From: Rhizobium sp. Leaf371
Lineage (GTDB): Bacteria > Pseudomonadota > Alphaproteobacteria > Rhizobiales > Rhizobiaceae
NCBI RefSeq assembly: GCF_001424045.1
Contig: NZ_LMQB01000003.1
Span: forward strand, 83,870-147,869
Reading direction: 5' to 3'
Length of the DNA: 64,000 nucleotides
The position numbers and the translations under genes are program-made. Positions 45,031 to 53,941 of the stretch are shown piece after piece; position 1 is the stretch's first letter; the number at the start of each line of letters is the position of its first letter. Under the pieces are notes generated by a model. The model was not told the DNA's origin and did no database searches. It saw nothing but the letters and a program-made list of their open reading frames with translations.

Positions 45031-46185
45031 ATGCGCGGCGGCCCCACGACATCTCGAGCCATCAACCGGAGACTGATCCTCCGTCTCCTGCGCCAGCAAG
45101 GTCCGGTCTCCCGGGCGGAACTGGCCTCGCTCACGGGCCTCAGCGCTGCCGCGGTGACCTTCGTGGTCGCCGAGCTGATCGAAGAGGCACTGGTCATCGA
45201 GCGGGAGGCCGTCGTCGGCGCGACGGGACGCCGGCCGACCCCGATCGATATCAACTACGAGGCGCATCTGACGGTCGGCTTCAAGCTGCATCGCCACCAC
45301 ATCGAGTGCGTGTTGACAGACCTTGCCACGACCCCGCTGATCGCCTCCGACGTCGACATCTGCGACCCGGCGCCAGCTGCCATCATCGAGACGATCGCCG
45401 CGACCATCCCCCGCCTGTTGCAGCGGGCCGGACGAGCGAGCGACGCGGTGGTGGGGATCGGCGTCTCCATTCCCGGCGAGATCAACCCGGCAACCGGCAT
45501 CTGCCTGCAGAGCCCGCGCTTCGGCTGGCGCGATCTTCCCTTCGCCGAGATGCTGGCCGAACGGGTTCATGCACCCGTCTGGATCGATGACGACGTCAAC
45601 GCCTTTGCCGTCGCGCAGCGCCTGTTCGGCGCCGGCCGGACGCATCGCAACTTTGCAGCCCTTGCCATCGGCGCCGGGATCGGCTGCTCGCTCGTCATCG
45701 ACGGCAAGATCTATCACGGAAGCCGGAGCGCGGCCGGCAAGCTCGGGCACACCATCTCCGTGCCGGACGGGCGCCTATGCGAATGCGGCCGCCACGGCTG
45801 TCTCATGGCGCACGCCGCCGAGCCGTTCATGCTGGACGAATGGACCCGCCTCACCGGACAGGCGATCGCGTGGGAACCCTTCGTGGAAGCCGTCCAGGCC
45901 GGCGACGACAAGGGCCTTTCGATCGTCGCGGACGCCGGAAAACGCATCGGCCGCCATCTCGCCGACATGGTCAACCTGTTCGATCCGGAAGTGATCGTCG
46001 TCGGCGGAGAAGCCGTCGCCTTCGGCGAGGCGCTCCTCGGTCCCATTCGCTGCGAGATGGAGGCGCGCACCTTCTTCTCCAATCCCAAGCTCGTGCCCGA
46101 TTGGGTCCCGAACTCCTGGGCACGCGGCGCCGCGGCCCTGGCAACGCAGGCCGTGTTCGATTTCGAAAGCGTATCCAGCGGTTAG
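45031..46185 (+). CDS. ROK family transcriptional repressor
   Basis: A 384-residue regulator with a winged helix at 8-60 (INRRLILRLLRQQGPVSRAE, LTGLSAAAVTFVVAELIEEA) joined to a sugar-kinase-like ROK domain. Visible ROK features are GIGVSIPGEINPATG, the catalytic-position Asp in WIDDDVNAFAVAQ, AIGAGIGCSLVIDGKIYHGS and the zinc motif CECGRHGCLMAHA. Such XylR/NagC-like proteins release DNA when bound to a sugar. It is divergent from the galactoside operon, with an operator-like palindrome overlapping its own leader. Confidence 0.92.
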   Translation: MRGGPTTSRAINRRLILRLLRQQGPVSRAELASLTGLSAAAVTFVVAELIEEALVIEREAVVGATGRRPTPIDINYEAHLTVGFKLHRHHIECVLTDLATTPLIASDVDICDPAPAAIIETIAATIPRLLQRAGRASDAVVGIGVSIPGEINPATGICLQSPRFGWRDLPFAEMLAERVHAPVWIDDDVNAFAVAQRLFGAGRTHRNFAALAIGAGIGCSLVIDGKIYHGSRSAAGKLGHTISVPDGRLCECGRHGCLMAHAAEPFMLDEWTRLTGQAIAWEPFVEAVQAGDDKGLSIVADAGKRIGRHLADMVNLFDPEVIVVGGEAVAFGEALLGPIRCEMEARTFFSNPKLVPDWVPNSWARGAAALATQAVFDFESVSSG

Positions 46186-46221
46186 ACAGCGGCCGCCGGA
46201 GCGACGATCGGGAGATCGCCC

Positions 46222-46845
46222 CTACCCTTTCAGGATGCCGTCCAGAACCCGCATCGTGTCATCGATTTCGGCTTCGACCCGTTCGCGCGGGAAGCCGGCG
46301 CTCGCCTTGACGCCGACGGAATGAAGGGTTGCGATCATGAGATTGGCATAGCAACGGGCCTTCGCGCCGCCCGGATCGGACGCGATGCGTTCGCTGGCCC
46401 AGGTCTCAATGCGGCGCTGTTCGCGATCGACCAGATCCCGCAGAACATGCTTGGCATCGTCGCTGGCATTCGCCTCGGCCGCGAGCACGCAGGCGATGAG
46501 GCAGCCGCGGGGCTGCTCGTGATCGTAGAGGAAGCCGACGATGACGTCGCGAAGAGAGGGCTGCTCAAGGTCTTCAGCATTTGCCCGGGGCAGGCCGCGC
46601 ATGGCGATCTGCTCGTAATAGCGGCCCACCGCCTTGAAGAACAAGGCGCGCTTGTTGCCATAGGCGGCGTAGAGGCTCGGGCGGTTGATGCCCATCGCCT
46701 CCGTCAGCGCGTCGATATCGGTGCCGTCGTAGCCCTTTTCCCAGAACACATCGACGGCGCTGTCGAGGGCCGTATCGACATCGAACAATCGCGGCCGGCC
46801 GCGCTTCTTTTGCATCTCGATAACGTCCGCCAAACTCGGCTCCAT
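46222..46845 (-). CDS. TetR family regulator
   Basis: A 207-residue TetR protein. The DNA-binding domain is residues 16-65 (RPRLFDVDTALDSAVDVFWE, TEAMGINRPSLYAAYGNKRA), and the rest is a helical ligand domain. No strong ribosome site precedes the ATG at 46845; a start ten codons later is possible. It is divergent from the acuI-SDR-prpE-GMC-hydrolase operon across 431 bp and is the probable repressor of it. It ends convergent to the ROK gene after 36 bp. Confidence 0.88.
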   Translation of the reverse strand: MEPSLADVIEMQKKRGRPRLFDVDTALDSAVDVFWEKGYDGTDIDALTEAMGINRPSLYAAYGNKRALFFKAVGRYYEQIAMRGLPRANAEDLEQPSLRDVIVGFLYDHEQPRGCLIACVLAAEANASDDAKHVLRDLVDREQRRIETWASERIASDPGGAKARCYANLMIATLHSVGVKASAGFPRERVEAEIDDTMRVLDGILKG

Positions 46846-47276
46846 ATTAATTTACCCCACAGTACACAATCCGCTTGACGGAGGCAATGTCCCGCTCTCA
46901 TAATGTATTCGCCGGTACAGAAGTAGGAGGCTGTACGGGCTCGCGTCGATGCTTCGACGCCGGAAGGGAGGATCGTCCAGAACGGAATATGCCGGGAAGA
47001 TCGGTGTTTGCTGTGTCGCCCCATTGTGACCCATGGGGGCCCTATGGAGCAGCCCAGGGAGCAGGACGTGGCGGCCGGTGGGCTTCGGGGAATGAAACCC
47101 GTCTCCCTCGTTGCCCCTCACATCCCGCACGGCACCGTGTCGATCACCGCGCATGCCGTCTGCGCGCCGCCTCGAAAGCATCCTGAACGACAGCGTTCAC
47201 CCGGTGATGACCGATTGCTGCCCGAGATCGGCCGGCAACGGCAATCCCCGGCAACAGAGACAACAAGGGAAAACCC
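46846..47276. other. 431-bp divergent region between tetR and the acuI-like gene
   Basis: No convincing gene lies here. The left part near tetR holds a sigma-70-like promoter directed right (listed separately). The rest of the region would be a long 5' leader of about 370 nt, in which I see no known riboswitch fold. A short reading within 47111-47270 shows no family. The long leader could be regulatory or decayed sequence. Confidence 0.4.
46875..46904 (+). promoter_or_regulatory. sigma-70-like promoter for the acuI-like operon
   Basis: TTGACG (46875-46880) and CATAAT (46899-46904) are separated by 18 bp, a good match to a housekeeping promoter directed toward 47277. It lies 30 bp from the tetR start, so the TetR protein could block it. 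No experimental support. Confidence 0.45.
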
Positions 47277-48263
47277 ATGGCCTTCAAGGCACTGCTCGCG
47301 ACCAAGCCTGGCGACACGATCTCGACCGATGTGGTGACCTTCGACGAGGCGAACCTGATGCCGGGCGACGTGACTGTGGCCGTCGATTACTCGACCGTCA
47401 ACTTCAAGGACGCGCTGGCGCTCGGCGGCAACCACAACATCATCCAGACCTATCCCCTGATCGCGGGCATCGACCTTGCCGGCACGGTCGAGGCCTCGAC
47501 CTATCCCGGGATCGCGGTCGGCGACCGCGTCGTCGCCAACAGCTGGGGTCTCAGCCAGACGCATCATGGCGGCGACGCGCAGAAGGCGCGGCTGAGCGGC
47601 GACTGGCTCGTCAAGCTGCCCGACGCGCTCTCCACGAGGAATGCCATGGCGATCGGCACGGCCGGTTACACCGCCATGCTGAGCGTGCTGGCGCTGGAAC
47701 ACGGCGGCATCACGCCGGAGCGCGGCGACATTCTGGTGACCGGCGCCAGCGGCGGCGTGGGGTCGATCGCCATCGCGATCCTGTCGGATCTCGGCTACCG
47801 CGTCGTGGCCTCGACGGGCCGTCTGGAGGAGACCGACTATCTCCGGGCGCTGGGTGCCGCCGAGGTGATCGACCGCCGGACGCTGTCGGAACCGGGCGCG
47901 CCGATCTCCAGCGAACGCTGGGCCGGCGTCGTCGATTCGGTCGGCAGCTATACGCTGGTGAACGCTCTGGCCCAGACGAAATATCGCGGGATCGTGACGG
48001 CCTGCGGTCTGGCCCAGGGGCTGGACCTTCCGGGCACCGTCCTGCCCTTCATCCTGCGCAACGTCACGCTTGCCGGCATCGATTCCGTTAACGCGCCGCA
48101 GGCCGAGCGGCTTCGGGCCTGGTCGCGGCTTGCGACCGACCTCGATCTCGAAAAACTGACGCGGACGGAAACGGTGGTGACGCTTGCCGAGGTGGCCGGC
48201 ATTGCCGCCGACGTGCTGCAGGGAAAGATCCGGGGACGCACGGTGGTCGATGTGAACGCCTGA
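47277..48263 (+). CDS. MDR family quinone/acrylyl-CoA reductase, AcuI/YhdH-like
   Basis: A 328-residue zinc-free medium-chain reductase of the YhdH/AcuI group, whose characterised members reduce acryloyl-CoA to propionyl-CoA with NADPH. Family marks are DYSTVNFKDALALGGNHNII, YPLIAGIDLAGTVEAS, the nucleotide loop VTGASGGVGSIAIAIL and SVNAPQAERLRAWSRLATDL. It leads an operon that includes a propionyl-CoA synthetase and lies 8 kb from the propionyl-CoA carboxylase genes, which fits a role in making propionyl-CoA. The ATG at 47277 follows AAGGGA. Confidence 0.85.
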   Translation: MAFKALLATKPGDTISTDVVTFDEANLMPGDVTVAVDYSTVNFKDALALGGNHNIIQTYPLIAGIDLAGTVEASTYPGIAVGDRVVANSWGLSQTHHGGDAQKARLSGDWLVKLPDALSTRNAMAIGTAGYTAMLSVLALEHGGITPERGDILVTGASGGVGSIAIAILSDLGYRVVASTGRLEETDYLRALGAAEVIDRRTLSEPGAPISSERWAGVVDSVGSYTLVNALAQTKYRGIVTACGLAQGLDLPGTVLPFILRNVTLAGIDSVNAPQAERLRAWSRLATDLDLEKLTRTETVVTLAEVAGIAADVLQGKIRGRTVVDVNA

Positions 48264-48306
48264 GACCTTTGAGACGAGAAACGACAACGTGTGGGAGGAG
48301 AACACG

Positions 48307-49098
48307 ATGCGACTGGAGAACAAGGTGGCCGTCATCACGGGCGGCGATAGCGGGATCGGGCTGGCCTCCGCCAGGCTGTTTCTCGCGGAAGGCGCGCGCG
48401 TCGCGATCATCAGTAACAATCGGAAGACGCTCGACGCGGCCAGCGCGCTTCTCGGCGCCGAAGTGCTGGCGATCGAGGCCGATGTGACGGTGCCGGACAC
48501 GCTGACGGCGGCGCTGACGCAGGTCGGCGCGCGGTTCGGCCACGTCGATGTTCTCCTGCCGGCCGCCGGCATCGCCTCGCCGACCCCGCTTGGGGCAACG
48601 ACGGCGCAGACGGTCGATCGGCTCCTGTCGATCAACCTCTCCGGCCCGTTCCATACGGTACAGGCCGCGCTGCCCTATTTCCGGCCGGGCGCCTCGGTCA
48701 TCCTCATGGGGTCGGTCATGGGCTCGCTCGGGCCGGCCGGGCTTTCGATCTATGCGGCGACCAAGGCCGCGATGGTCGGCATGGCGCATGCCATGGCCTG
48801 CGAACTGACGCCCAAGGGTATCCGCGTCAACACGATCATCGCCGGCCCGACGGAATCGGCGATCTGGAACGGCCTTGCGGCATCGCCCGGCGAGGCGCGG
48901 CAGATGATGGATGGCATCGCCACCACCGTTCCGATGGGCCGGCTGAACACCACCGAGGAGGTTGCGCAGGTTGCGCTGTTCCTGGCCTCCGACCAGTCCA
49001 GAACCATCCACGCGGCCGAGCTGGTGGTGGATGGCGGCCTGATCGGCGCGCCGGCCGGACGCATCGATCCGGCCCTTGGCCAAGAGCAGGCAGCCTAA
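48307..49098 (+). CDS. SDR family oxidoreductase
   Basis: A 263-residue classical short-chain dehydrogenase. Cofactor loop VITGGDSGIGLASARLFLAE, NAG-equivalent LLPAAGIASPTP, catalytic Ser in LMGSVMGSLG and the YAATKAAMVG motif with Tyr and Lys are complete. Asn at position SNNRK after the second strand suggests NADP or NAD ambiguity. The ATG at 48307 follows GGGAGGAG. It is the second gene of the TetR-linked operon and may oxidise an alcohol or hydroxyacyl intermediate. Confidence 0.9.
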   Translation: MRLENKVAVITGGDSGIGLASARLFLAEGARVAIISNNRKTLDAASALLGAEVLAIEADVTVPDTLTAALTQVGARFGHVDVLLPAAGIASPTPLGATTAQTVDRLLSINLSGPFHTVQAALPYFRPGASVILMGSVMGSLGPAGLSIYAATKAAMVGMAHAMACELTPKGIRVNTIIAGPTESAIWNGLAASPGEARQMMDGIATTVPMGRLNTTEEVAQVALFLASDQSRTIHAAELVVDGGLIGAPAGRIDPALGQEQAA

Positions 49099-49181
49099 GG
49101 GCGTCGGCAATTTTGAGACGACGGAAGCGCGGCGTCGCGGCAAGAGCGGCTGCACGGCGCCTTCCGGGAGGAGGTATCGGG

Positions 49182-51098
49182 ATGACGACCTACAAGGAAT
49201 TCTATCGCCGTTCGATCGAGGAACCCGATGCGTTCTGGACAGAACAGGCCGGGCTGATCGACTGGCAGCAGCCGTTCGAGCGGGTCTGCGACTATGACAG
49301 GCCGCCCTTCGCCGATTGGTTCGTGGGGGGCAGGACCAACCTCTGTCACAATGCCGTCGATCGCCATCTCAAGGATCGCGCCGACCAGCCGGCGCTCGTG
49401 GCCGTCTCCACCGAGACCGGCGACGAGACGACGTTCACCTATCGCGATCTGCATGCCGAGGTGCAGACCATGGCGGCGATCATCCGGTCGCTGGGCGTGG
49501 AAACGGGCGACCGGGTGCTGATCTACATGCCCATGATCCCGCAGGCGGTTTTCGCCATGCTCGCCTGCGCCCGGATCGGCGCGGTCCATTCCGTCGTCTT
49601 CGGCGGGTTTGCGAGCCCGAGCCTTGCCAGCCGGATCGACGACGCCAAGCCTGCGCTCATCATCAGCGCCGACGCGGGATCGCGCGGCGGCAAGATCATT
49701 CCCTACAAGCCGCTCCTCGACAGGGCGCTGGACCTCGTCACGATCCCGCAGCCGCCGGTGCTGATCGTCGATCGCGGCCTGGCCGAGGCACCCTTGCGCG
49801 ACGGTCGCGACGCATCCTATGCCACGCTCCGGTCCGCCTTCGCGGGTGCGACGATCCCCTGCGTCTGGCTGGACTCGCGCGCCCCGAGCTACACGCTCTA
49901 CACCAGCGGCACGACGGGCACGCCGAAGGCGGTGCAGCGCGATACCGGCGGCTACGCCGTGGCGCTGGCGGCGAGCATGAAGCACATCTTCCGCGGCGCG
50001 CCCGGCCAGACCTTCTTCTGCACCAGCGATATCGGCTGGGTCGTCGGCCACAGCTACATCGTCTACGCCCCGCTGATCACAGGCATGACGACGATCCTTT
50101 ACGAAGGCCTGCCGACGAAACCGGATGCCGGCATCTGGTGGCGGCTGGTCGAGAAATACAAGATCACCGGCATGTTCAGCTCGCCGACGGCCATCCGGGT
50201 GATGAAGCAATACGCACACGAGCCGATCTTCGCCTCCGACCTTTCGAGCCTGCAGAACCTGTTTCTGGCCGGCGAACCGCTCGACGCACCCACGGCGAAA
50301 TGGATCAACGACGCCTTAGGCACGCCGATCATCGACAATTACTGGCAGACCGAATCCGGATGGCCGATCCTGGCGCTGGCGAACGGCGTGGGAACATCCG
50401 AGACCCGGTTCGGCTCCCCGGGCGTACCGATGTACGGCTATCGCGTGCGGCTGCTCGACGAGGAGAGCGGCGAGGACATCACCGTCGCCAACCGCAAGGG
50501 CCTGATCGTGATCGAAGGCCCGCTTCCCCCCGGCTGCATCCAGACCGTTGCCGACGACGATGCGCGGTTCGTCTCGACCTACTGGTCGAAGTTCGGCGGA
50601 CGCTACGTCTATTCGACCTTCGACTGGGGCGTGCGCGACGAGGATGGCTACTATTTCGTGCTCGGGCGTGTCGATGACGTCATCAACGTCGCCGGACACA
50701 GGCTGGGCACGCGCGAGATCGAGGAGAGCGTCTCCGGTCATTCAAACGTTGCCGAGGTGGCGGTCGTCGGCGTCAGCGATGCCTTGAAGGGCCAGGTCGC
50801 GGTCGCCTTCGTCACGGTCAAGGACAGGCAAGCCATTGCCTGCGCCGAGGATGCGACACGGCAACGGCAGGAGATCCTGAAACGGGTCGAGCAGTCGCTC
50901 GGCGCGATCGCGCGGCCGGCCGCGGTCCATTTCGTCGCGGCCCTGCCGAAGACGCGATCGGGGAAGCTCCTGCGACGGACGATCCAGGCGATCTGCGAGG
51001 GGCGCGACCCCGGCAATATCACGACCATCGAGGACCCCGGCGTTCTCGATGCGATCGCGGAGGTCGTCAGGCCGGCCGCCGCGCTGAAGCGGCCATAG
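49182..51098 (+). CDS. prpE: propionyl-CoA synthetase (propionate-CoA ligase)
   Basis: A 638-residue AMP-forming acyl-CoA synthetase of the PrpE group. The ATP motif is YTSGTTGTPKAVQRDTGGYA, the last part being distinctive of PrpE. GWVVGHSYIVYAPL, NYWQTESGWPI and the catalytic lysine near the end (PKTRSGKLLRRTIQ) are all present. It would activate propionate, or related short acids such as acrylate or 3-hydroxypropionate, to CoA thioesters. The ATG at 49182 follows GGGAGGAGG. The stop is followed after 5 bp by a strong hairpin. Confidence 0.9.
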   Translation: MTTYKEFYRRSIEEPDAFWTEQAGLIDWQQPFERVCDYDRPPFADWFVGGRTNLCHNAVDRHLKDRADQPALVAVSTETGDETTFTYRDLHAEVQTMAAIIRSLGVETGDRVLIYMPMIPQAVFAMLACARIGAVHSVVFGGFASPSLASRIDDAKPALIISADAGSRGGKIIPYKPLLDRALDLVTIPQPPVLIVDRGLAEAPLRDGRDASYATLRSAFAGATIPCVWLDSRAPSYTLYTSGTTGTPKAVQRDTGGYAVALAASMKHIFRGAPGQTFFCTSDIGWVVGHSYIVYAPLITGMTTILYEGLPTKPDAGIWWRLVEKYKITGMFSSPTAIRVMKQYAHEPIFASDLSSLQNLFLAGEPLDAPTAKWINDALGTPIIDNYWQTESGWPILALANGVGTSETRFGSPGVPMYGYRVRLLDEESGEDITVANRKGLIVIEGPLPPGCIQTVADDDARFVSTYWSKFGGRYVYSTFDWGVRDEDGYYFVLGRVDDVINVAGHRLGTREIEESVSGHSNVAEVAVVGVSDALKGQVAVAFVTVKDRQAIACAEDATRQRQEILKRVEQSLGAIARPAAVHFVAALPKTRSGKLLRRTIQAICEGRDPGNITTIEDPGVLDAIAEVVRPAAALKRP

Positions 51099-51103
51099 AA
51101 CGA

Positions 51104-51132
51104 ATCCGGCGAAAACAGTTTTTCGTCCGGAT
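51104..51132 (+). terminator. hairpin between prpE and the GMC oxidoreductase gene
   Basis: ATCCGGCGAAAA (51104-51115) pairs with TTTTCG (51120-51125) and CCGGAT (51127-51132), with one bulged T and a CAGT loop. It starts 5 bp after the prpE stop. No long U tract follows, so partial termination or mRNA protection is likely. Genes downstream may thus be expressed at a lower level or from another promoter. Confidence 0.5.
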
Positions 51133-51251
51133 CTGCAATGAGAACAAAGACAGAGCGACGGTCTGCGGTTCGAGGAAACGCGGAAACGCTCTGGCGTGGA
51201 GAACGCCTGGTCTTTGCGGCTTCGATCAACGGGATGAAGGAGGAGGACACC

Positions 51252-52889
51252 ATGGCAACGCATGCGCTCGACTATGACTGGGTGATCATCGGCTCCGGCT
51301 TCGGCGGCAGCGTCTCGGCGCTGCGACTGGCCGAAAAGGGATATCGGGTCGCCGTCATCGAAAAAGGCAAACGCTACGAGGACAAGGACCTGCCGACATC
51401 CGATCTGGACAAGCAGCGCTTTGTCTGGGACCCGGCCCACAAGCTCTACGGCATCATGCGATCCGTGCTGTTTCGCCATATCCTGACGGGCGCGCAGACC
51501 GGCGTCGGCGGGGGAAGCCTGATGTATGGCGGCGTGCTGTTTCGCGCGCAGACGGGCTTCTACGACGATCCGCAATGGCGCGGCATCCAGAGCTGGGAGC
51601 AGGCGCTGAAGCCGCATTACGCCGAGGCGGAGCGCATGCTGGGCGTCAGCCTGCCGCAATGGGACTCGGTCGCCATGGGCCTGATGCGGGAGGTGGCGCA
51701 AGCGTTCGGCACGAAGGACAGCTTCGCACTGTCCCCCACCGGCGTGTTCTTCGGGGAACCGGGCAAGACGGTCGCAGACCCCTATTTCGGCGGCGAGGGA
51801 CCGGCGCGCACCGGCTGCATGCGCTGCGGCGAATGCATGGGCGGCTGTCGGGCCGGGGCCGCAAACCGGCTGACCAAGAACTACCTCTGGTTTGCCGAGA
51901 AGAAGGGCGTGCAGGTTCTTCCCGAACAGGAGGTGGTCGAGGTCACGCCGATCGGCGCGCCCGACGGCGGCGACGGCTACCGGATCGTCACGACGCACCA
52001 TGACGCGGCGGCACGGGACACGCGGACATCCTATACGGCCCGCGGCGTCATTTTCGCGGGCGGCGCCGTCGGGACCAACGAACTCCTCGCGCAGTGCAAG
52101 CATGGCGGCTTGCTGCCGCGCATCAGCGACCGCCTCGGCGATCTCGTGCGCACCAACAGCGAGGTGATCTATTCCGTTCAGTTTCCGGAGGATATCGGCT
52201 CCTGGCGCGATGTGACGGCCAGCAGCCGGGTACTTCTCGACGGCGACACGCAGATCGAACTCCTGACGCTCGGGCCGAAGGCGGGCGCACAAAGGCCGAT
52301 CTGGACCTTCATGCCGGGCGGCGCACCGTCCGGGCGCCGCGTCGTCAAATGGCTCGGACAGGTGCTGCGCCACCCGCGCGCCTGGGTGCACTCGCTCCGC
52401 AAGGAGGGCTGGGGCGCGCGCACCATGCTGATGCTGGTGATGCAGACGCGGGACAACGGCATCCGCCTGCGGGCAAAGAAGCGCCGTTTCGGCAAGGGCT
52501 ACCGTCTCGTCAGCGAGGCCGATCCGCAGCGCCCGGCGCCGAACTATATCGAGATCGGCGACAAGGTCATCCGCTGGCTGGCCGAGCGCACCGGCGGCAT
52601 TGCCCAGACCACCGTCTTCGACGCCGTCCTCGGCATCCCGAACACGGGCCACCTCCTCGGCGGCGCGGCGATCGGGGCGAATGCGGAGAGCGGCGTGATC
52701 GACGCGGACCTCAAGGTCTTCGGCTATCGCAACATGCTCGTCTGCGATGCCTCGGCGATGCCGGCCAATCCGGGCGTCAACCCGGCGCTGACGATCACAG
52801 CGCTTGCCGAATACGCCATGTCGAAGATCCCCGCAGCCGTTGCCGACGACGCGCAGACCGGACCCCTGCATCTGCAGCCGGCCGGCTGA
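51252..52889 (+). CDS. GMC family oxidoreductase, cholesterol-oxidase-like
   Basis: A 545-residue flavoprotein. The FAD loop is WVIIGSGFGGSVSALRLAEK (residues 10-29). A cysteine-rich segment TGCMRCGECMGGCRAGAANR (about residue 185) resembles the CxxCxxC found in the cholesterol oxidase and glucose-fructose branch. The C-terminal GMC signature is NTGHLLGGAAIGANAESGVI and MPANPGVNPALTITALAEY. Likely substrates are alcohols or steroid-like alcohols. No signal peptide, so cytosolic. The ATG at 51252 follows AGGAGG. Confidence 0.88.
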   Translation: MATHALDYDWVIIGSGFGGSVSALRLAEKGYRVAVIEKGKRYEDKDLPTSDLDKQRFVWDPAHKLYGIMRSVLFRHILTGAQTGVGGGSLMYGGVLFRAQTGFYDDPQWRGIQSWEQALKPHYAEAERMLGVSLPQWDSVAMGLMREVAQAFGTKDSFALSPTGVFFGEPGKTVADPYFGGEGPARTGCMRCGECMGGCRAGAANRLTKNYLWFAEKKGVQVLPEQEVVEVTPIGAPDGGDGYRIVTTHHDAAARDTRTSYTARGVIFAGGAVGTNELLAQCKHGGLLPRISDRLGDLVRTNSEVIYSVQFPEDIGSWRDVTASSRVLLDGDTQIELLTLGPKAGAQRPIWTFMPGGAPSGRRVVKWLGQVLRHPRAWVHSLRKEGWGARTMLMLVMQTRDNGIRLRAKKRRFGKGYRLVSEADPQRPAPNYIEIGDKVIRWLAERTGGIAQTTVFDAVLGIPNTGHLLGGAAIGANAESGVIDADLKVFGYRNMLVCDASAMPANPGVNPALTITALAEYAMSKIPAAVADDAQTGPLHLQPAG

Positions 52890-52957
52890 ACAGGAGACGG
52901 CGCCGACAGGCGCGCCGGACCCACATCCTCAAAACCATCACGACAAGGAGAACATCG

Positions 52958-53887
52958 ATGACGGACAGAACCGTAACCCTCAGCCCCCAGGCGCTGGCCT
53001 TCGAACAATTGCTCGCTGCCGGCGGCACGCCGCCGGGCCAGATCGACGCCATCCGGCTCGGCGCCGAACGGCTTCATCTCGCGGCAAGCGAACCGGACGG
53101 CGTGACCTATCGCGAAGTCGATGCCAATGGCGTGCCGGCCATCTGGGCGCAGCCGAAAACGGCCGATAACGGCTTCGTGCTTCTCCACGCCCATGCGGGC
53201 GGCAGCGTGACGACATCGGCTGCGGTCGATCGCAAGCTGGCCGGCCATATCGCGACGGCCGTCGGCGTGCCGGCGCTGGTGCTCGACTATCGCCGCGCGC
53301 CGGAACACAAGTACCCGGCCCAGGTCGACGACGTCGATGCCGCCTTCGAGTGGCTGCTGTCGCAGGGCTTTGCCGCCGAGAACATCATCACCATCGGCCA
53401 TTCGATCGGCGGCTTCCTGTCGGCGGCCGTCGCGCTGCGCCGGCGGGATGCCGGCAAGTCGCTGCCGGGCGCCGTGGTCTCGATCTCGCCCTGGTGCGAC
53501 CTGGAGATCGCCAACCCGGCAATCGAGGCCAATGCCGGCACCGACAAGCTTCTGAGCCGTCAGATCCTCGAATTCTTCCGCGATGCCTGGGTCGGCGGGA
53601 CCGATGTCGCGTTTGACGATGTCCGGATCAACCTCAACAAGGCCGATCTCGCCGGCCTGCCACCGACGCTGGTCTCCTGGGGAACCTACGAGGTGCTTGC
53701 CGGCGAGGACGAGATCTTTGCCGAACGCCTGAAGGCCGCCGGCGTGCGCACCGAGGTCCTCCCGGTCGCCGGCGGGCAGCATTCCTATGTCTGGGCCGCC
53801 GGCCGCGTCCCCGAAAGCGATGCCGCCATCGCCCACATCGCCAAATGGCTGCGCGCCACCCTGCCGATCAAGCCGAAGGCGGCGTAA
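52958..53887 (+). CDS. alpha/beta hydrolase, hormone-sensitive-lipase-like
   Basis: A 309-residue esterase-like protein. The nucleophile elbow is IGHSIGGFLSA, the family strand DYRRAPEHKYPAQVDDVDAA is highly typical of HSL esterases, and the late Asp and His are in GEDEIFAERL and GGQHSYVW. The usual oxyanion motif HGGG is altered to HAHAGG, so activity may be on unusual esters or lactones. The ATG at 52958 follows AAGGAG. It is the last gene of the operon and would release an acid or alcohol for the enzymes upstream. Confidence 0.87.
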   Translation: MTDRTVTLSPQALAFEQLLAAGGTPPGQIDAIRLGAERLHLAASEPDGVTYREVDANGVPAIWAQPKTADNGFVLLHAHAGGSVTTSAAVDRKLAGHIATAVGVPALVLDYRRAPEHKYPAQVDDVDAAFEWLLSQGFAAENIITIGHSIGGFLSAAVALRRRDAGKSLPGAVVSISPWCDLEIANPAIEANAGTDKLLSRQILEFFRDAWVGGTDVAFDDVRINLNKADLAGLPPTLVSWGTYEVLAGEDEIFAERLKAAGVRTEVLPVAGGQHSYVWAAGRVPESDAAIAHIAKWLRATLPIKPKAA

Positions 53888-53902
53888 GGGAAACGAGACA
53901 CG

Positions 53903-53936
53903 TCGTCGCCGCGCGGCATGTTCTGCGCGGCGACGA
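53903..53936. terminator. bidirectional terminator hairpin
   Basis: TCGTCGCCGCGC (53903-53914) pairs perfectly with GCGCGGCGACGA (53925-53936) around a 10-base loop. It lies between two convergent genes, the hydrolase (stop at 53887) and the ScfR regulator (stop at 53942). The symmetry and position fit a shared terminator. Confidence 0.65.
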
Positions 53937-53941
53937 GACGC

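Noticed and set aside
46321..46878. 185-codon plus-strand reading opposite the TetR gene
   Set aside because: Antisense to a clear TetR protein; no motif.
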